Source: Burkholderiaceae bacterium
GTDB taxonomy: Bacteria > Pseudomonadota > Gammaproteobacteria > Burkholderiales > Rhodocyclaceae
Direction: 5' to 3'
Length of the DNA: 64,000 bases
Assembly (NCBI GenBank): GCA_021738065.1
Contig: JAIPCT010000002.1
Span: forward strand, 1 to 64,000
In this document: positions 47,490-57,446 of the stretch, piece by piece
Layout: the number at the start of each line of letters is the position of its first letter
Position numbering within the stretch: position 1 is the first letter of the stretch
Notes under the pieces: generated by a model
What the model was told of the DNA's origin: nothing
Databases searched by the model: none
What the model saw: only the letters and a program-made list of their open reading frames with translations
Made by a program: the position numbers and the translations under genes

Positions 47490-48584
47490 TCACGCACGGC
47501 AGCACGATTCGATGGCAGCCACAACCTGGTTCTGGGGCGCATCGGCATGGGTAACGGCCTCGCCCAAGGACTTGAGTAGAACGAGGCGCAGCCTTCCCGC
47601 CACGACTTTCTTGTCATGAGACATCAGTTCGAGGTAGCGCACCGCGCCAAGTTTGGGGCCCTCGACTGGCAAGTTGGCGCGCTTGAACAGGCTGCGTATC
47701 CGATCGACTTCGGCCGCCGACAGCCACCCCAGGCGCTGCGATAGCTCAGCCGCCATCACGCTGCCGATGGCAACCGCTTCGCCGTGCAGGCAGACGCCGT
47801 AGCCGAGCCCCGTTTCGATGGCGTGGCCGAAGGTATGGCCGAGATTAAGCAAGGCCCGCCCACCGTCGCGCGCCGTTTCATATTCATCCGCGGCCACAAC
47901 TTCTGCCTTGTTCATGCACGAGCGCTCAATGGCGTAGGCAAGGAGTTCGCCATCCTTTGCCAGTAGACCGTCCATATTGGTTTCGAGCCACTCGAGAAAC
48001 GGCAGGTCGCGAATCAACCCATACTTGATGATCTCCGCCAATCCCGCGGACAACTCCCGGTCAGGTAGGGTTTTCAGCGTGTCCGTATCCGCCAGCACCA
48101 GTTTGGGCTGCCAGAAGGCGCCGATCATGTTCTTGCCGAACGGATGATTGATGCCGGTCTTGCCGCCCACCGATGAATCGACCTGCGACAGCAGCGTGGT
48201 GGGAATCTGGATAAAGGGGACGCCACGTTGAAACGTGGCGGCGGCGAAACCCGCCAGATCGCCGATCACCCCACCGCCCAAGGCCAACACGGAAGTGCCT
48301 CGATCGCAGCGATGCGTAAGCATGGCGTCATAGATCAGATTGAGTGACTCCCAGTTCTTGTGCGCTTCGCCATCGGGGAGAATGATCGGCGTAATGCCAA
48401 CGCCGACTTTTTCGAGCGCATTGGCCAAGGTCTCAAGATACAAGTCGGCAAGCTTTACATTCGTCACCAGCGCGACGCGTTTTGTCTGCAGCATGGGAAG
48501 CACAAGGCCGGTCTGGGACAGCAATCCTTCACCGATCAGGATTGGATAACTACGCTCGGCGAGCGAGACATTCAGGCGACGCAT
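47490..48584 (-). CDS. aroB: 3-dehydroquinate synthase
   Basis: A 364-residue enzyme of the shikimate pathway that makes 3-dehydroquinate from DAHP with NAD and a divalent metal. Conserved parts include [11 protein letters not shown] (about 69-79), [46 protein letters not shown] (about 102-147) and [12 protein letters not shown], whose His and Glu bind metal. EKVGVGITP near residue 58 is encoded by DNA resembling the dispersed motif, but the site is conserved in AroB, so this may be chance. aroK overlaps its start by 13 nt. Confidence 0.96.
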   Translation of the reverse strand: MRRLNVSLAERSYPILIGEGLLSQTGLVLPMLQTKRVALVTNVKLADLYLETLANALEKVGVGITPIILPDGEAHKNWESLNLIYDAMLTHRCDRGTSVLALGGGVIGDLAGFAAATFQRGVPFIQIPTTLLSQVDSSVGGKTGINHPFGKNMIGAFWQPKLVLADTDTLKTLPDRELSAGLAEIIKYGLIRDLPFLEWLETNMDGLLAKDGELLAYAIERSCMNKAEVVAADEYETARDGGRALLNLGHTFGHAIETGLGYGVCLHGEAVAIGSVMAAELSQRLGWLSAAEVDRIRSLFKRANLPVEGPKLGAVRYLELMSHDKKVVAGRLRLVLLKSLGEAVTHADAPQNQVVAAIESCCRA

Positions 48585-49099
48585 TGCTTTTGCAACTCCC
48601 TTTCCACCAGTTTCACCAAGTGAAGAATGCTGCCACCGGCACTGTGAATAACCACGTTTGCCACCTCGCGATAGAGTGGGTCACGCGCCGCAAACAATTC
48701 GTCGAGTTTTTTCATAGGATCGCTAACCTGCAACAGCGGCCGGTTCGGATCAAGGCGGGTGCGTTCGAACAGCAGATTGGGTCCTACGTGCAGATAGACC
48801 ACCGTACCTCCTTGCCTGAGCGCCGCACGATTCTCAGGACGCAACACGGCACCCCCGCCTGTAGCCACCACCAGATTGGATTCATTGGCCAACTCGGCAA
48901 TCACTTTGGTCTCGCGATCACGAAAACCCTGTTCGCCTTCGATGTCGAAAATCAGCGGAATCCTGACGCCGGTGCGCGCTTCGATTTCGTGATCGGCATC
49001 AATGAACGAGCGCCCCAGTCGCCGTGCCAGATGGCGGCCGACCGTGGTCTTTCCGGCACCAGGCATTCCAACCAGAAAAATGTTGTTCTTTGTGATCAC
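48572..49099 (-). CDS. aroK: Shikimate kinase
   Basis: About 175 residues with P-loop [15 protein letters not shown], the shikimate-binding DADHEIE and GFRDRE (about 31-60), GGGAV and the LID-type RPLLQ. It phosphorylates shikimate with ATP. No ATG precedes the P-loop, so the start is the GTG at 49099 or the TTG at 49120; neither has a clear ribosome binding site. TACAAT lies just 6 nt before the GTG, but no -35 box was found. It follows pilQ by 70 bp, the usual order in Betaproteobacteria. Confidence 0.93.
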   Translation of the reverse strand: MITKNNIFLVGMPGAGKTTVGRHLARRLGRSFIDADHEIEARTGVRIPLIFDIEGEQGFRDRETKVIAELANESNLVVATGGGAVLRPENRAALRQGGTVVYLHVGPNLLFERTRLDPNRPLLQVSDPMKKLDELFAARDPLYREVANVVIHSAGGSILHLVKLVERELQKQCVA

Positions 49100-49169
49100 G
49101 ATCGAATTGTAGCAGCGCAATAAACAAGGGCTGGCTCACGCCAGCCCCTTTTCGACGCATCGCAGCGGG

Positions 49170-51395
49170 CTACCGTTGAGCCAAGGCCTCGCTGACAATG
49201 CGCGGCGTGATGAAGACCAGCAACTCGCTGCGCGATATGCTCTTCTGCGTTGTCTTGAACAGGAAGCCGACATAGGGCAGGTCGCCAAGGAAAGGCACAC
49301 GGTCCTGAGTTTGAATATCGGACTCGCGCGCAAAACCGCCGATCACCACGGTACCTCCGTTCTCGACAATTACGTTGGTGGTAACGGTGTTGAGGTCAAG
49401 GCTTCCCGTCGAGGCATTGGTGATGGTACTTTTCGCAATATTCAGTTCAAGACTGATGCGATTGTCGGGATTCACCGAAGGCGTGACACCGAGGGTCAAT
49501 GGTGCCGAAAAAGTCTGGTAGATCGGCAATCCTGTCTGTGCATTGACCCCGGTAAGAATGGTTACCTGTTGCGTATTGTTGATTCTTGCGGCTTTGCGGT
49601 TCAGGGTAAGCACTCTCGGCGAGGAAATGGTCTTGTTCCGCGAATCGTTCTCTGCCGCCTGCAATTCCAGCGAAAGGACTTTGGTGGCGGCGGCGTTGAA
49701 CAGCATCAAGCCGAAATTTCCGGCGCCCGCCAAGTTATAACTTGGTCGGAATATCACCGGTGAAGTCGTCAGGGAAGGAGCCGCCGCGCTGCCGAAAACA
49801 TCGACGTTGCCAGTCGCAAGCAGGTTGTTCGGCGAGGCACTCAAAGCCGCCCGTGTCGTGGTGCCGGGAATGCGATAGCCTCCATTCGTCGTCATATTGC
49901 CCACCGTCATGCGCACACCCAGCGAGTTGGCAAACCCGGTGGAGGCTTCGACAATCCGGGCTTCGATCATCACCTGCTTGGGCGGTACATCGACATTGCG
50001 GATAACTTCCCGGATAGCTTCGATTACGCCGGACGTATCACGTACAAACACCTGATTAGTGGCATCGTGAATCGATATTCCGCCGCGCGAACTCAGCATG
50101 CCCTTGGTCGAACCACCGGCGGCGGCGGCGGGGCCTGCGGCAGCCGGCGCGTCCGCTGCAGGGGCTGCTGCTGTCGCACCTGTCGGCGCCGCAGTGGCAA
50201 AACTGCTGTTCACCAGCGCAACAAGATCCGCGGCCTTGACATAATTGAGCTTGAAGGTTTCTGAAACCAGCGGGGCGATATCGTTTGCCCGCGTCAGTTC
50301 ATCCGCCGTGTCTTGATCGCGCTTTTGCAGGACCGCTCGATCGCCGAACAAAATGATGTCGTTGCGCACCCGCATTCCAGCATTGACCTGCGCCATGATT
50401 ATTTCCAGGGCCTGGTCATAGGGAATATTGTCAAGGTTTGCCGTCACCAACCTACCGTTCAGCGACGGATCAACCAGCACGTTCTTGCCCGAAATATCCG
50501 CGAGCGTGCGCAAGACCATGGTTGCGTCCGCGCTGAAAAAATTGATCGAAATCTTCTGACCTTGCTGCCCGGTCTGTACCAGCTTGTTCGCTTCGTCGGC
50601 GGGTATCGGTTTGACTTCGATGGTCAGTTGGTTGTTCGCCAAGTGCGCTTGATGAAACCAGCGGCCCCGAGCGGCGATTTCCAGGCGGGTCAAATCGCCC
50701 ATGGCGCGCGAAGTAATCGAATTCACCGGGGTTGCGAAATCATTGACGTCACGCCGGTTCTGCAAACGCTCGGGCAGTTCCACGTCGCGCAATTCAACGG
50801 TAAGGCCCGTCCCTGTGCGCTTGATGTCGATCGGTACGGTGCCATCCGTCAGATCGACCAAAATGGAAGCCTGACCGTCTTCGCCCCGACGGAACACGAT
50901 ATCGCGAATGGCGGCTGATATTTCAGACTGCGGCTTCGCCGTACCTGCCTTGGCCATCGGCGTCGGCTGATAGACGCTTGGTGCAGGTTCCTGGTTCGCC
51001 TGGACACCTTGCGCCTGCAGTTTGATGAAAAGGACATCACCGGCGATTTCAGTTGAAAATTTTGTCGGACGATAAAGGTTCAGCACCAACCGCGTCAGCT
51101 TGTCGGTTTGCACCAGATTCAAACTCTTTAGATCGCCTTCGGTGATCTGCCGCGAATTCTGGCCGGATTGATTGTCGGTGTCGGGAAAATCAATCACCAC
51201 ACGAGGCGGTTCCACAACACTCCAGTTACCAGGCAGATTCTTCAAAGGCGAGGCCATCTGAACCTTGAGCAGAACCTGATCGCCATCTCGCCTGACCTGA
51301 ATCTGTTTAATGGAGTTTTCGGCCGCAATCGTTGCTCCCGACAAGCCAAACCATAAGCCCGCCATTGCAACTGCGGCTGCGTAGAAATGTTTCAT
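49170..51395 (-). CDS. pilQ: Type IV pilus secretin PilQ
   Basis: A 741-residue outer-membrane secretin. A signal peptide (MKHFYAAAVAMAGLWFGLSG) precedes two AMIN-type peptidoglycan-binding domains (about 25-270), a secretin/TonB short N-terminal domain with ISINFFSADATMVLRTLADISGKNVLVDPS, an N1 domain interrupted by a low-complexity Ala/Pro stretch, and the C-terminal secretin ring with VIEGGTVVIGGFA-type end segment NVIVENGGTVVIGGF. It forms the channel for the pilus fibre. The ATG at 51395 follows AGGAGGAAG and overlaps the pilP stop as ATGA. Confidence 0.95.
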   Translation of the reverse strand: MKHFYAAAVAMAGLWFGLSGATIAAENSIKQIQVRRDGDQVLLKVQMASPLKNLPGNWSVVEPPRVVIDFPDTDNQSGQNSRQITEGDLKSLNLVQTDKLTRLVLNLYRPTKFSTEIAGDVLFIKLQAQGVQANQEPAPSVYQPTPMAKAGTAKPQSEISAAIRDIVFRRGEDGQASILVDLTDGTVPIDIKRTGTGLTVELRDVELPERLQNRRDVNDFATPVNSITSRAMGDLTRLEIAARGRWFHQAHLANNQLTIEVKPIPADEANKLVQTGQQGQKISINFFSADATMVLRTLADISGKNVLVDPSLNGRLVTANLDNIPYDQALEIIMAQVNAGMRVRNDIILFGDRAVLQKRDQDTADELTRANDIAPLVSETFKLNYVKAADLVALVNSSFATAAPTGATAAAPAADAPAAAGPAAAAGGSTKGMLSSRGGISIHDATNQVFVRDTSGVIEAIREVIRNVDVPPKQVMIEARIVEASTGFANSLGVRMTVGNMTTNGGYRIPGTTTRAALSASPNNLLATGNVDVFGSAAAPSLTTSPVIFRPSYNLAGAGNFGLMLFNAAATKVLSLELQAAENDSRNKTISSPRVLTLNRKAARINNTQQVTILTGVNAQTGLPIYQTFSAPLTLGVTPSVNPDNRISLELNIAKSTITNASTGSLDLNTVTTNVIVENGGTVVIGGFARESDIQTQDRVPFLGDLPYVGFLFKTTQKSISRSELLVFITPRIVSEALAQR

Positions 51396-51916
51396 TGACT
51401 TCCTCCTTCTTTCGGCACCAAGAGCGTCCGTTCCTGCTGAACCCATACGCCGTTCGTATCCTTGGCCGATTCGAGCACCGTGACACCTTCTTTGGCAATT
51501 GCCGTGATCTTTCCGAAGTTGCGGCCCATGTATTCGCCAATACGCACGTGCTTTGGCTTGTTTGGTGCCGGCGTCTCGATCAGTGCATAGGGCACTGTTC
51601 CCGCCGTGATGATGCCGATAACCTTGAGGTCTTCGATAGGAAATATTTCCAGGGGCTGCTGGGGTCGAGTCCGATCCGGCGCGGTCTTGTCCGAAGCCAC
51701 CTCCTGGGTGATGATCTTTCCGGGGGCAAAGGGTGGCGTCAAGTCCTCGGTTTCATAAGCGACCACCGGGAAAGCAGTAATCTCGGGCAATGGAGCGACC
51801 TTGCCTTTCATGGTTTTTGCCTCTTCGCGCATCCACTCCCGAAGATCCTGGTGATCTTCGCCGGCGCAGCCCATTAGCCACAGCGGTATGAGGCAGACAA
51901 GCCAGCTAAGCCTCAT
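51392..51916 (-). CDS. pilP: Type IV pilus lipoprotein PilP
   Basis: A 174-residue inner-membrane lipoprotein. The N-terminus LVCLIPLWLMGC is a lipobox with Cys17. A proline-rich linker follows and then the PilP beta domain (IEDLKVIGIITAGTVPYALIETP, VRIGEYMGRNFGKITAI). PilP connects the PilNO dimer with the secretin. It overlaps both neighbours by 4 nt (ATGA), which shows translational coupling. Confidence 0.94.
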   Translation of the reverse strand: MRLSWLVCLIPLWLMGCAGEDHQDLREWMREEAKTMKGKVAPLPEITAFPVVAYETEDLTPPFAPGKIITQEVASDKTAPDRTRPQQPLEIFPIEDLKVIGIITAGTVPYALIETPAPNKPKHVRIGEYMGRNFGKITAIAKEGVTVLESAKDTNGVWVQQERTLLVPKEGGSQ

Positions 51917-52665
51917 TTTTTGCCTTTCTTGGCTTGCTTCTTCTGACTGGCCAATTCGGTGTCATCGAGATAGCGAAAGGTTTTGGCAGTCGTTTTCAAC
52001 GACATGCTCCCGTTTGCATTCATGCTCAAATTGATATCGTTCAAGGTGACAATACGCGGCAACTTGGCAATATCACCGGTAAATGCCCCGATGTCGTGAT
52101 AACTGCCAGTGAGATTGAGCGTAATCGGCACTTCGGCATAGAACTCCCGCGGTGCCTCACCCTCCGGCTTGAAGAACTCAACCGCCAAACCCCTGGCCTG
52201 TGCCGCCTTGTTGATGTCGACCAGCATGTCACCCATCTCGGCTTTATTGGGCAATTGCTTTAACAGAGCGCCGAAAGAGCGATCGATCTCCGCCAGTTGT
52301 CTGCGGTATTCATCGAGATTGACGGCCTGTTGCTTCTTTTTGCGCCATTCTTCCTTGTGCGTAGCTTCCTGATTCCGCATCGCCTCCAGTTCCTCGAGCT
52401 GAACGCTCCAGCCAATGGCACCAAAACCCCAGGCGGCGGCGATCAAAGCGGCAAACAAGCCGATCAGTATGACTATTCTTGGAGCAAGCGGCCACAGCCC
52501 CGGATCCTTTGGATCGAGAGTCTTGAAATCCGTCGCCAGTTGTTGAAAATCGATCAGTGGCGGCTTTGGCGCGGCGGGCTCCTCTTTGACAGCCTGCTTT
52601 TCAGCCATTCGTTCGGCAGCTGTCTTTCGCTTGAACAACGAGGAGAGAGAGGGCAGCTTCATCAT
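51913..52665 (-). CDS. pilO: Type IV pilus alignment protein PilO
   Basis: A 250-residue bitopic protein. A long cytoplasmic N-terminus with LFKRKTAAERMAEKQAVKEEP (longer than in many PilO) precedes one transmembrane helix (about 64-84), a coiled coil (about 88-125) and a ferredoxin-like fold with ITLNLTGSYHDIGAFTGDIAKLPRIV, the PilO signature. It pairs with PilN. The pilN stop overlaps the start, with two possible Met codons (52665, 52662). Confidence 0.94.
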   Translation of the reverse strand: MMKLPSLSSLFKRKTAAERMAEKQAVKEEPAAPKPPLIDFQQLATDFKTLDPKDPGLWPLAPRIVILIGLFAALIAAAWGFGAIGWSVQLEELEAMRNQEATHKEEWRKKKQQAVNLDEYRRQLAEIDRSFGALLKQLPNKAEMGDMLVDINKAAQARGLAVEFFKPEGEAPREFYAEVPITLNLTGSYHDIGAFTGDIAKLPRIVTLNDINLSMNANGSMSLKTTAKTFRYLDDTELASQKKQAKKGKK

Positions 52666-53228
52666 TTCTTCCCCGGTGCTGTCGCCGTCTGGCGAGTAAT
52701 CATCGTGGTAATGCTGAATGCGTTCAAGCGCCGATTGCGCACCGACTCGGCCTTGGTTTCGATCAGGGTCGAGCGTTCAAGCAGAGGCGACTCGTCAAGA
52801 TTGTTCATCAAGGTGGTGATCCGCGCGTTCGACTGAGCGTAGCCAGTAATCGCGATTTTCTGACCTGTCTGTCCAAGAGTTCGCAGGTAGATTCCCTCCG
52901 GTACCTGCTTGGCCAATTCGTTGAACAGGTGCACCATTTCCGTTCGATTGGCCTGCAGTGCCTCGATAACCCGCTTGCGGGCCAGAAGCGCATCAGTCTG
53001 GGCTTGAATAACCTTGATCTCGCTGATCTCCTTGTCCAGACTGGCGATTTCGCGCTTCAGAAACGCGTTCTTTTCGTTCTGTACGTCGATCTCCCTATTT
53101 ATCACCGAGAAACCCAGGAACCAGATGACTGCGGCCAGCACCGACACCAATCCAAGCAGTACATAGAACTGCTGACGCCGTCCCTTGCGCTTTTCCTCAC
53201 GATGAGGAAGAAGGTTGATCCGGATCAT
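52662..53228 (-). CDS. pilN: Type IV pilus assembly protein PilN
   Basis: A 188-residue bitopic protein beginning MIRINLLPHREEKRKGRRQQF, the conserved PilN N-terminus that docks in PilM. One transmembrane helix (about 24-44) is followed by a coiled coil (about 48-85) and a periplasmic domain with IYLRTLGQTGQKIAITGYAQS. It forms a heterodimer with PilO. It overlaps pilM by 4 nt. Confidence 0.95.
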   Translation of the reverse strand: MIRINLLPHREEKRKGRRQQFYVLLGLVSVLAAVIWFLGFSVINREIDVQNEKNAFLKREIASLDKEISEIKVIQAQTDALLARKRVIEALQANRTEMVHLFNELAKQVPEGIYLRTLGQTGQKIAITGYAQSNARITTLMNNLDESPLLERSTLIETKAESVRNRRLNAFSITTMITRQTATAPGKK

Positions 53229-54316
53229 TGATCAAATCTCCTGAGCGCCAGCCCGCAAGCCACCATCAAGGAAGGCGCATCGGCTGCCAGCTGTTTGGCC
53301 CGAATGCGCGGAGACAGCGCCATACCGGCGAACGGATCGGCCAGCAGGGTGTTGACGTTGGTGCGTTCGCCGACCAGTTCGGCAACGCCGGGAATCAACA
53401 CCGAACCGCCGGCCAATATGATGTGATGTACCTCGTTGTGCGGCGTCGAAGTAAAGAAGAATTGCAAGGCTCGCGCGACTTCCTGCGCCATGTTTTCAAT
53501 GAAGGGATGAAGAATTTCAGCTTCGTAATTGTCCGGCGGCGTACCCGAGCGCTTCAGATTTTCGGCTTCATCCGGTCCCATTCCATAGGCGCGCATGATT
53601 TCATCGGTGAGTTGCGAACCGCCGAAAGCCTGTTCGCGGGCATAGAGCTGCTCGTCGTCCTTCATGATGGCGACCTTCATCGCCGAGGCGCCGACGTCCA
53701 CCAGAGCAACGATCTGCCCCTTGCCCTCCTGGGGAAGCTGCTTGGTCACCAACTCGTACGCCGCCTGAATTGCATAGGACTCGACATCCATGATCACAGG
53801 CTTGAGCTCTGCGACTTCGGCTGCCGCGACCCGATCTTCGACCTTTTCCTTGCGCGATGCAGCGAGCAGCACTTCGACATCGTCGGGACTCGATGGTGCC
53901 GGCCCTATCACCTGAAAATCGAGATTGACTTCTTCCAGCGCAAAGGGGATGTACTGATTGGCCTCGGACTCGACCTGAATCTCCATTTCCTGCTCTCGCA
54001 GGGCCGCCGGCAAAGTAATCTTTTTGGTAATTACCGCCGATGTCGGCAGCGCCATGGCGACAAAGCGCGTGGTGGTACCCAATCGCTTCCAGCAACGCTT
54101 CAGCGTTTCCGCCACCGCCTCGAGCGACGCGAAATTTCCATCGAGCACCGCATCGTTCGGCAACGGCTCAATGGCGTAGCGCTCGACCTGCGGCTGCCCC
54201 TTGCCGGCGTCAACCAGTTCGACCATCTTTACCGCAGTCGCGCTGATATCCACGCCGATGAGCGGACGCAGCTTCGGGTTAAAGATCGACTTCAGTGCCG
54301 AGACATCGATCTGCAA
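53225..54316 (-). CDS. pilM: Type IV pilus actin-like ATPase PilM
   Basis: A 363-residue cytoplasmic FtsA-like protein. LIGVDISATAVKMVEL (about 19-34) is the first phosphate motif, and ALVDVGASAMKVAIM and IILAGGSVLIPGVAEL are the second and adenosine motifs. It binds the PilN tail to build the pilus inner-membrane platform. The start is a TTG at 54316 with AAGGA 7 nt upstream; an ATG nearby is out of frame. It is the first gene of the pil operon, with a candidate promoter upstream. Confidence 0.94.
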   Translation of the reverse strand: MQIDVSALKSIFNPKLRPLIGVDISATAVKMVELVDAGKGQPQVERYAIEPLPNDAVLDGNFASLEAVAETLKRCWKRLGTTTRFVAMALPTSAVITKKITLPAALREQEMEIQVESEANQYIPFALEEVNLDFQVIGPAPSSPDDVEVLLAASRKEKVEDRVAAAEVAELKPVIMDVESYAIQAAYELVTKQLPQEGKGQIVALVDVGASAMKVAIMKDDEQLYAREQAFGGSQLTDEIMRAYGMGPDEAENLKRSGTPPDNYEAEILHPFIENMAQEVARALQFFFTSTPHNEVHHIILAGGSVLIPGVAELVGERTNVNTLLADPFAGMALSPRIRAKQLAADAPSLMVACGLALRRFDQ

Positions 54317-54370
54317 AGGATTTTCCTTTAAAAATAGTGCGTTACAAGCTATACAGATAATTCACTTCAG

Positions 54371-54399
54371 ATGCTAGCAGCAACTATATCGACTGTAAA
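54371..54399 (-). promoter_or_regulatory. pilM: Candidate promoter of the pilMNOPQ operon
   Basis: On the minus strand TTTACA (54394-54399), a 17-nt spacer and TAGCAT (54371-54376). The -35 is five of six and the -10 four of six to consensus. The position suits a leader of about 50 nt before pilM. On the other strand TATAAT at 54449-54454 may be the -10 box of the PBP1A gene, without a good -35. Confidence 0.45.
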
Positions 54400-54485
54400 G
54401 CAAAATTATCAGGAATAGGCATCGGCGGCGTGTCTCCAGCACCACAGCTATAATTCGTCGCGCTACCTTCCGTCTCCTTCCATCC

Positions 54486-56879
54486 GTGTCCAATTCCGCT
54501 TTGCCTGCACCCGTTCGCGGGCTGTTCTATCTGCTGCTACTGATTGGCGGGGTTCTGCTGGGTATCGTCGCGCTTGGCGGCATCGTGTTGATTCTCGCCT
54601 ATCCCCAGCTTCCCTCGGTCGAGGTGTTAACGGATTATCAGCCCAAGATTCCTTTGCGCATCTACTCCAGTGACGGGCACTTGATTGGTGAGTTTGGCGA
54701 GGAGCGACGAAACTATGCGCGCATCAACGATGTGCCGGTCGTAATGAAGCAGGCAATTCTTGCCGCCGAAGACGAACGCTTCTATCAGCATCCAGGCATC
54801 GACACCCTCGGGATACTTCGCGCGGCGTACTCGAATTTTCTTGGCGGCGGCAAACGTCAGGGGGCATCGACCATCACCATGCAAGTGGCGCGCAATTTTT
54901 TCCTTTCCAGCGAAAAAACCCTGACGCGGAAGCTTTATGAAATGTTGCTGGCTTTCAAGATTGAGAATAGCCTGAGCAAAGACCAGATTCTGGAGGTATA
55001 CATCAACCAGATTTATCTCGGACAGCGCGCTTACGGTTTCTCGGCGGCAGCGCAAATCTATTTTGGCAAAACCCTCAAGAATGTCAGCATTGCCGAGGCC
55101 GCCATGCTTGCCGGATTGCCCAAGGCGCCTTCCGCCTACAACCCGGTGGCCAATCCGAAGCGCGCACAGTTGCGCCAGCGCTACGTCCTGCGCCGAATGC
55201 ACGAACTCAGCTTCATCACCGACGCACAATGGTCAGCAGCCCAGTCGGAAAGTCTGCTCGTCAAGCATGACGTCAATGATTTTGGTGTCCATGCCGAGTA
55301 TGTTGCCGAGATGGCGCGCCAGATCGCGACCGAGAGCTTCCCTGATGACATCTACAGCCGGGGCCTGCGCGTAATCACAACCATCAACCGCAGCGAACAA
55401 CAGGCCGCCTATCAGGCATTGCGCCGCGGCATCCTCGACTATGATCGCCGCCACGGCTATCGCGGCGCGGAAGCCTATGTTGAAATCAAGAGCTCGGGCG
55501 CGAATCAGGATGAAGAACTCGAAGAATTATTGAGCGACTACAGCGACAGCGACGATCTGCTACCCGCCGTCGTGCTCGAGGCCACGCCGAAACAGGTGCG
55601 CGCTTATTTGCGTGGCGGCGAAATCCTGAAGATCGAAAACGATGGTCTCAAGTTTGCCGCCCGCATGTTGAGCGACAAGGCCCCACCGAACAAGCAGCTG
55701 CGCCGTGGCGCGATAGTCCGCGTGGTGAAAACCGACAAGGGCTGGGAGATTGTTCAACTACCCGAGGTCGAGGCGGCTTTTGTCGCGGCCAGTCCGGTTG
55801 ACGGCGCTATTCGAGCGCTGGTAGGCGGCTTCGACTTCAACCGCAGCAAGTTCAATCACGTCACCCAGGCCTGGCGCCAGCCTGGTTCAAGTTTCAAGCC
55901 CTTCATTTATTCGGCCGGCCTGGAAAAAGGCTACACCCCGGCCTCGGAAATCCCTGACGAGCCGGTTTCGATCACCGCAGAAGAAACCGGTTCGCAAGCC
56001 TGGGAGCCGAAAAACTATGACGGAAAATACGATGGCTTGATGACGCTGCGCAACGCCCTGGCCAAATCCAAAAATATGGTGTCCATCCGTTTGCTGCGGT
56101 CCATCGGTCCGCAGTACGCACAGGACTATGTCACCCGCTTCGGTTTCGACGCGGAAAGAAACCCCCCGTTTCTCACCCTGGCGCTGGGCGCTGGCGCGGT
56201 GACGCCGTGGCAACAGCTTGCCGCCTATTCAATCTTCGCCAACGGCGGCTACCGGATTCAACCGCACATCGTGCGTCAGATCACCGATGACAAAGGCAGG
56301 ATACTGGCGGCAATGCAGCCGCCGCTGGCGGGCGACGAGTCACTGCGCGCGATTGACGCCCGCAATGCCTGGTCGATGGACAGCATGATGCGAGACGTGG
56401 TCCGTCGCGGCACGGCAACCCGCGCCGCCGTGGCGCTGAAGCGCGGCGACCTGGCGGGAAAAACGGGTACCACCAACGACTATATCGATGCCTGGTTCTG
56501 CGGCTACCAGGCAACGGTTGTCGGCATCGCATGGATTGGATTCGACCAGCCCAAACGCATGGGCAACGGGGAAACCGGTGGCGCGGCCGCGCTACCGATC
56601 TGGATCGACTTCATGAAAATGGCCTTGAAGGATGTTCCGGAAAGCACGCAGGCAGCACCGGAGGGGCTGGTATCGCTGATTGCAACCGACTCCTCGGGCA
56701 AGTCCTCCACCGAGTTCGTGTACAAGGAATACTTGCCGCCACCGGCAGACGACCTGCCCAGGGATGCACCAAGAGAGATTCCCAGAATGGCGCCCGTGCA
56801 GGACGCTAAACCGAAACTCGTTGCGCCGCCTGCCGTCCCGCTGACCCTGCCGGCCAAGCCCGCTGAGAAGAAACCCTAG
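54486..56879 (+). CDS. mrcA: Penicillin-binding protein 1A, class A
   Basis: A 797-residue bifunctional peptidoglycan synthase. One N-terminal transmembrane helix (about 12-38) anchors it. The glycosyltransferase domain has the catalytic Glu95 in AAEDERFYQHPGID and GASTITMQVARNFFL. An OB-like region follows, and the transpeptidase domain has the SxxK Ser468 in GSSFKPF, SKN near 528 and KTGTT near 659. The C-terminus is proline-rich. The start is GTG 54486. It is divergent from pilM, as in many Proteobacteria, and its 3' end overlaps cyaY by 4 bp. Confidence 0.95.
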   Translation: MSNSALPAPVRGLFYLLLLIGGVLLGIVALGGIVLILAYPQLPSVEVLTDYQPKIPLRIYSSDGHLIGEFGEERRNYARINDVPVVMKQAILAAEDERFYQHPGIDTLGILRAAYSNFLGGGKRQGASTITMQVARNFFLSSEKTLTRKLYEMLLAFKIENSLSKDQILEVYINQIYLGQRAYGFSAAAQIYFGKTLKNVSIAEAAMLAGLPKAPSAYNPVANPKRAQLRQRYVLRRMHELSFITDAQWSAAQSESLLVKHDVNDFGVHAEYVAEMARQIATESFPDDIYSRGLRVITTINRSEQQAAYQALRRGILDYDRRHGYRGAEAYVEIKSSGANQDEELEELLSDYSDSDDLLPAVVLEATPKQVRAYLRGGEILKIENDGLKFAARMLSDKAPPNKQLRRGAIVRVVKTDKGWEIVQLPEVEAAFVAASPVDGAIRALVGGFDFNRSKFNHVTQAWRQPGSSFKPFIYSAGLEKGYTPASEIPDEPVSITAEETGSQAWEPKNYDGKYDGLMTLRNALAKSKNMVSIRLLRSIGPQYAQDYVTRFGFDAERNPPFLTLALGAGAVTPWQQLAAYSIFANGGYRIQPHIVRQITDDKGRILAAMQPPLAGDESLRAIDARNAWSMDSMMRDVVRRGTATRAAVALKRGDLAGKTGTTNDYIDAWFCGYQATVVGIAWIGFDQPKRMGNGETGGAAALPIWIDFMKMALKDVPESTQAAPEGLVSLIATDSSGKSSTEFVYKEYLPPPADDLPRDAPREIPRMAPVQDAKPKLVAPPAVPLTLPAKPAEKKP

Positions 56880-57202
56880 AGTTCGACCTTGACGCCCGCC
56901 TGCTCGGACAGCGTGCGCGCAACAGCTGCCAGCAGTTCTTCGCCATCACGCGTACCCATCCACCGACCCGCTTCGGGTCGAAAGTGATAGCCCCCCGATT
57001 TTGCCGCGAGCCAGATTTCCCGCGCCGCCGCGTGGCGATTCAGTATGATTTTGGTTCCGTTCTCACATTCGATCTCGATCACGCCTCCGGGCTTGGTTTC
57101 GAAATCGAAATCGACGATACCGCTCTCGCTCGCGCGCTCAAGGGCCGCTTCGACGCGAGTCAATTCAGTATCCGCCGCCGCCAAGAATTCCCGTTCATCC
57201 AT
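56876..57202 (-). CDS. cyaY: CyaY, bacterial frataxin
   Basis: A 108-residue protein with an acidic first helix (MDEREFLAAADTELTRVEAALE), the beta-sheet FDFETKPGGVIEIECENGTKIILNRH and the invariant AAREIWLAAKSGGYHF followed by DGEEL. It binds iron and modulates Fe-S cluster assembly with IscS. It is divergent from lptM-lysA (43 bp between starts), an arrangement common in Proteobacteria. Confidence 0.95.
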   Translation of the reverse strand: MDEREFLAAADTELTRVEAALERASESGIVDFDFETKPGGVIEIECENGTKIILNRHAAAREIWLAAKSGGYHFRPEAGRWMGTRDGEELLAAVARTLSEQAGVKVEL

Positions 57203-57245
57203 CGCGTGTTACCATCCTTCGCCTATCGAGACACACCCATCCGCC

Positions 57246-57446
57246 ATGCGTCTGATTTCCTCATTTTTCTATGCCCTGACTGCCATCACAGCCCTCTCCG
57301 GCTGCGGCACCAAGACTCCGCTTACGCTGCCGCCGCCAGTACCGCGCGCTGCAACACCCCCGGTTGCCGCGCCGGCCGCAAGCCGCGAGGCAAGCTCAGC
57401 TACGACGACTGATGATAGCAACAAAGCGACGGAGCCACGCCAATGA
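57246..57446 (+). CDS. lptM: Small lipoprotein LptM (YifL type)
   Basis: A 66-residue protein with a lipobox: MRLISSFFYALTAITALSGC, then GTKTPLTLPPP, matching the family pattern L-x-GCG-K-x-PL-x-LP. The rest is Ala/Pro/Thr-rich and disordered. LptM assists oxidative maturation of the LPS translocon LptD. The ATG overlaps nothing upstream, and the stop overlaps the lysA start as ATGA, so the two are translationally coupled. Confidence 0.85.
   Translation: MRLISSFFYALTAITALSGCGTKTPLTLPPPVPRAATPPVAAPAASREASSATTTDDSNKATEPRQ

Noticed and set aside
48388..48410. Copy of the dispersed motif in aroB
   Set aside because: Match is weaker (about five differences) and lies where AroB proteins are conserved in length, so chance similarity cannot be excluded; not counted as a firm copy.
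49099..49120. Leaderless aroK transcript from TACAAT 6 nt before GTG
   Set aside because: There is no -35 box at the right distance and aroK follows pilQ closely, so read-through is the simpler view.
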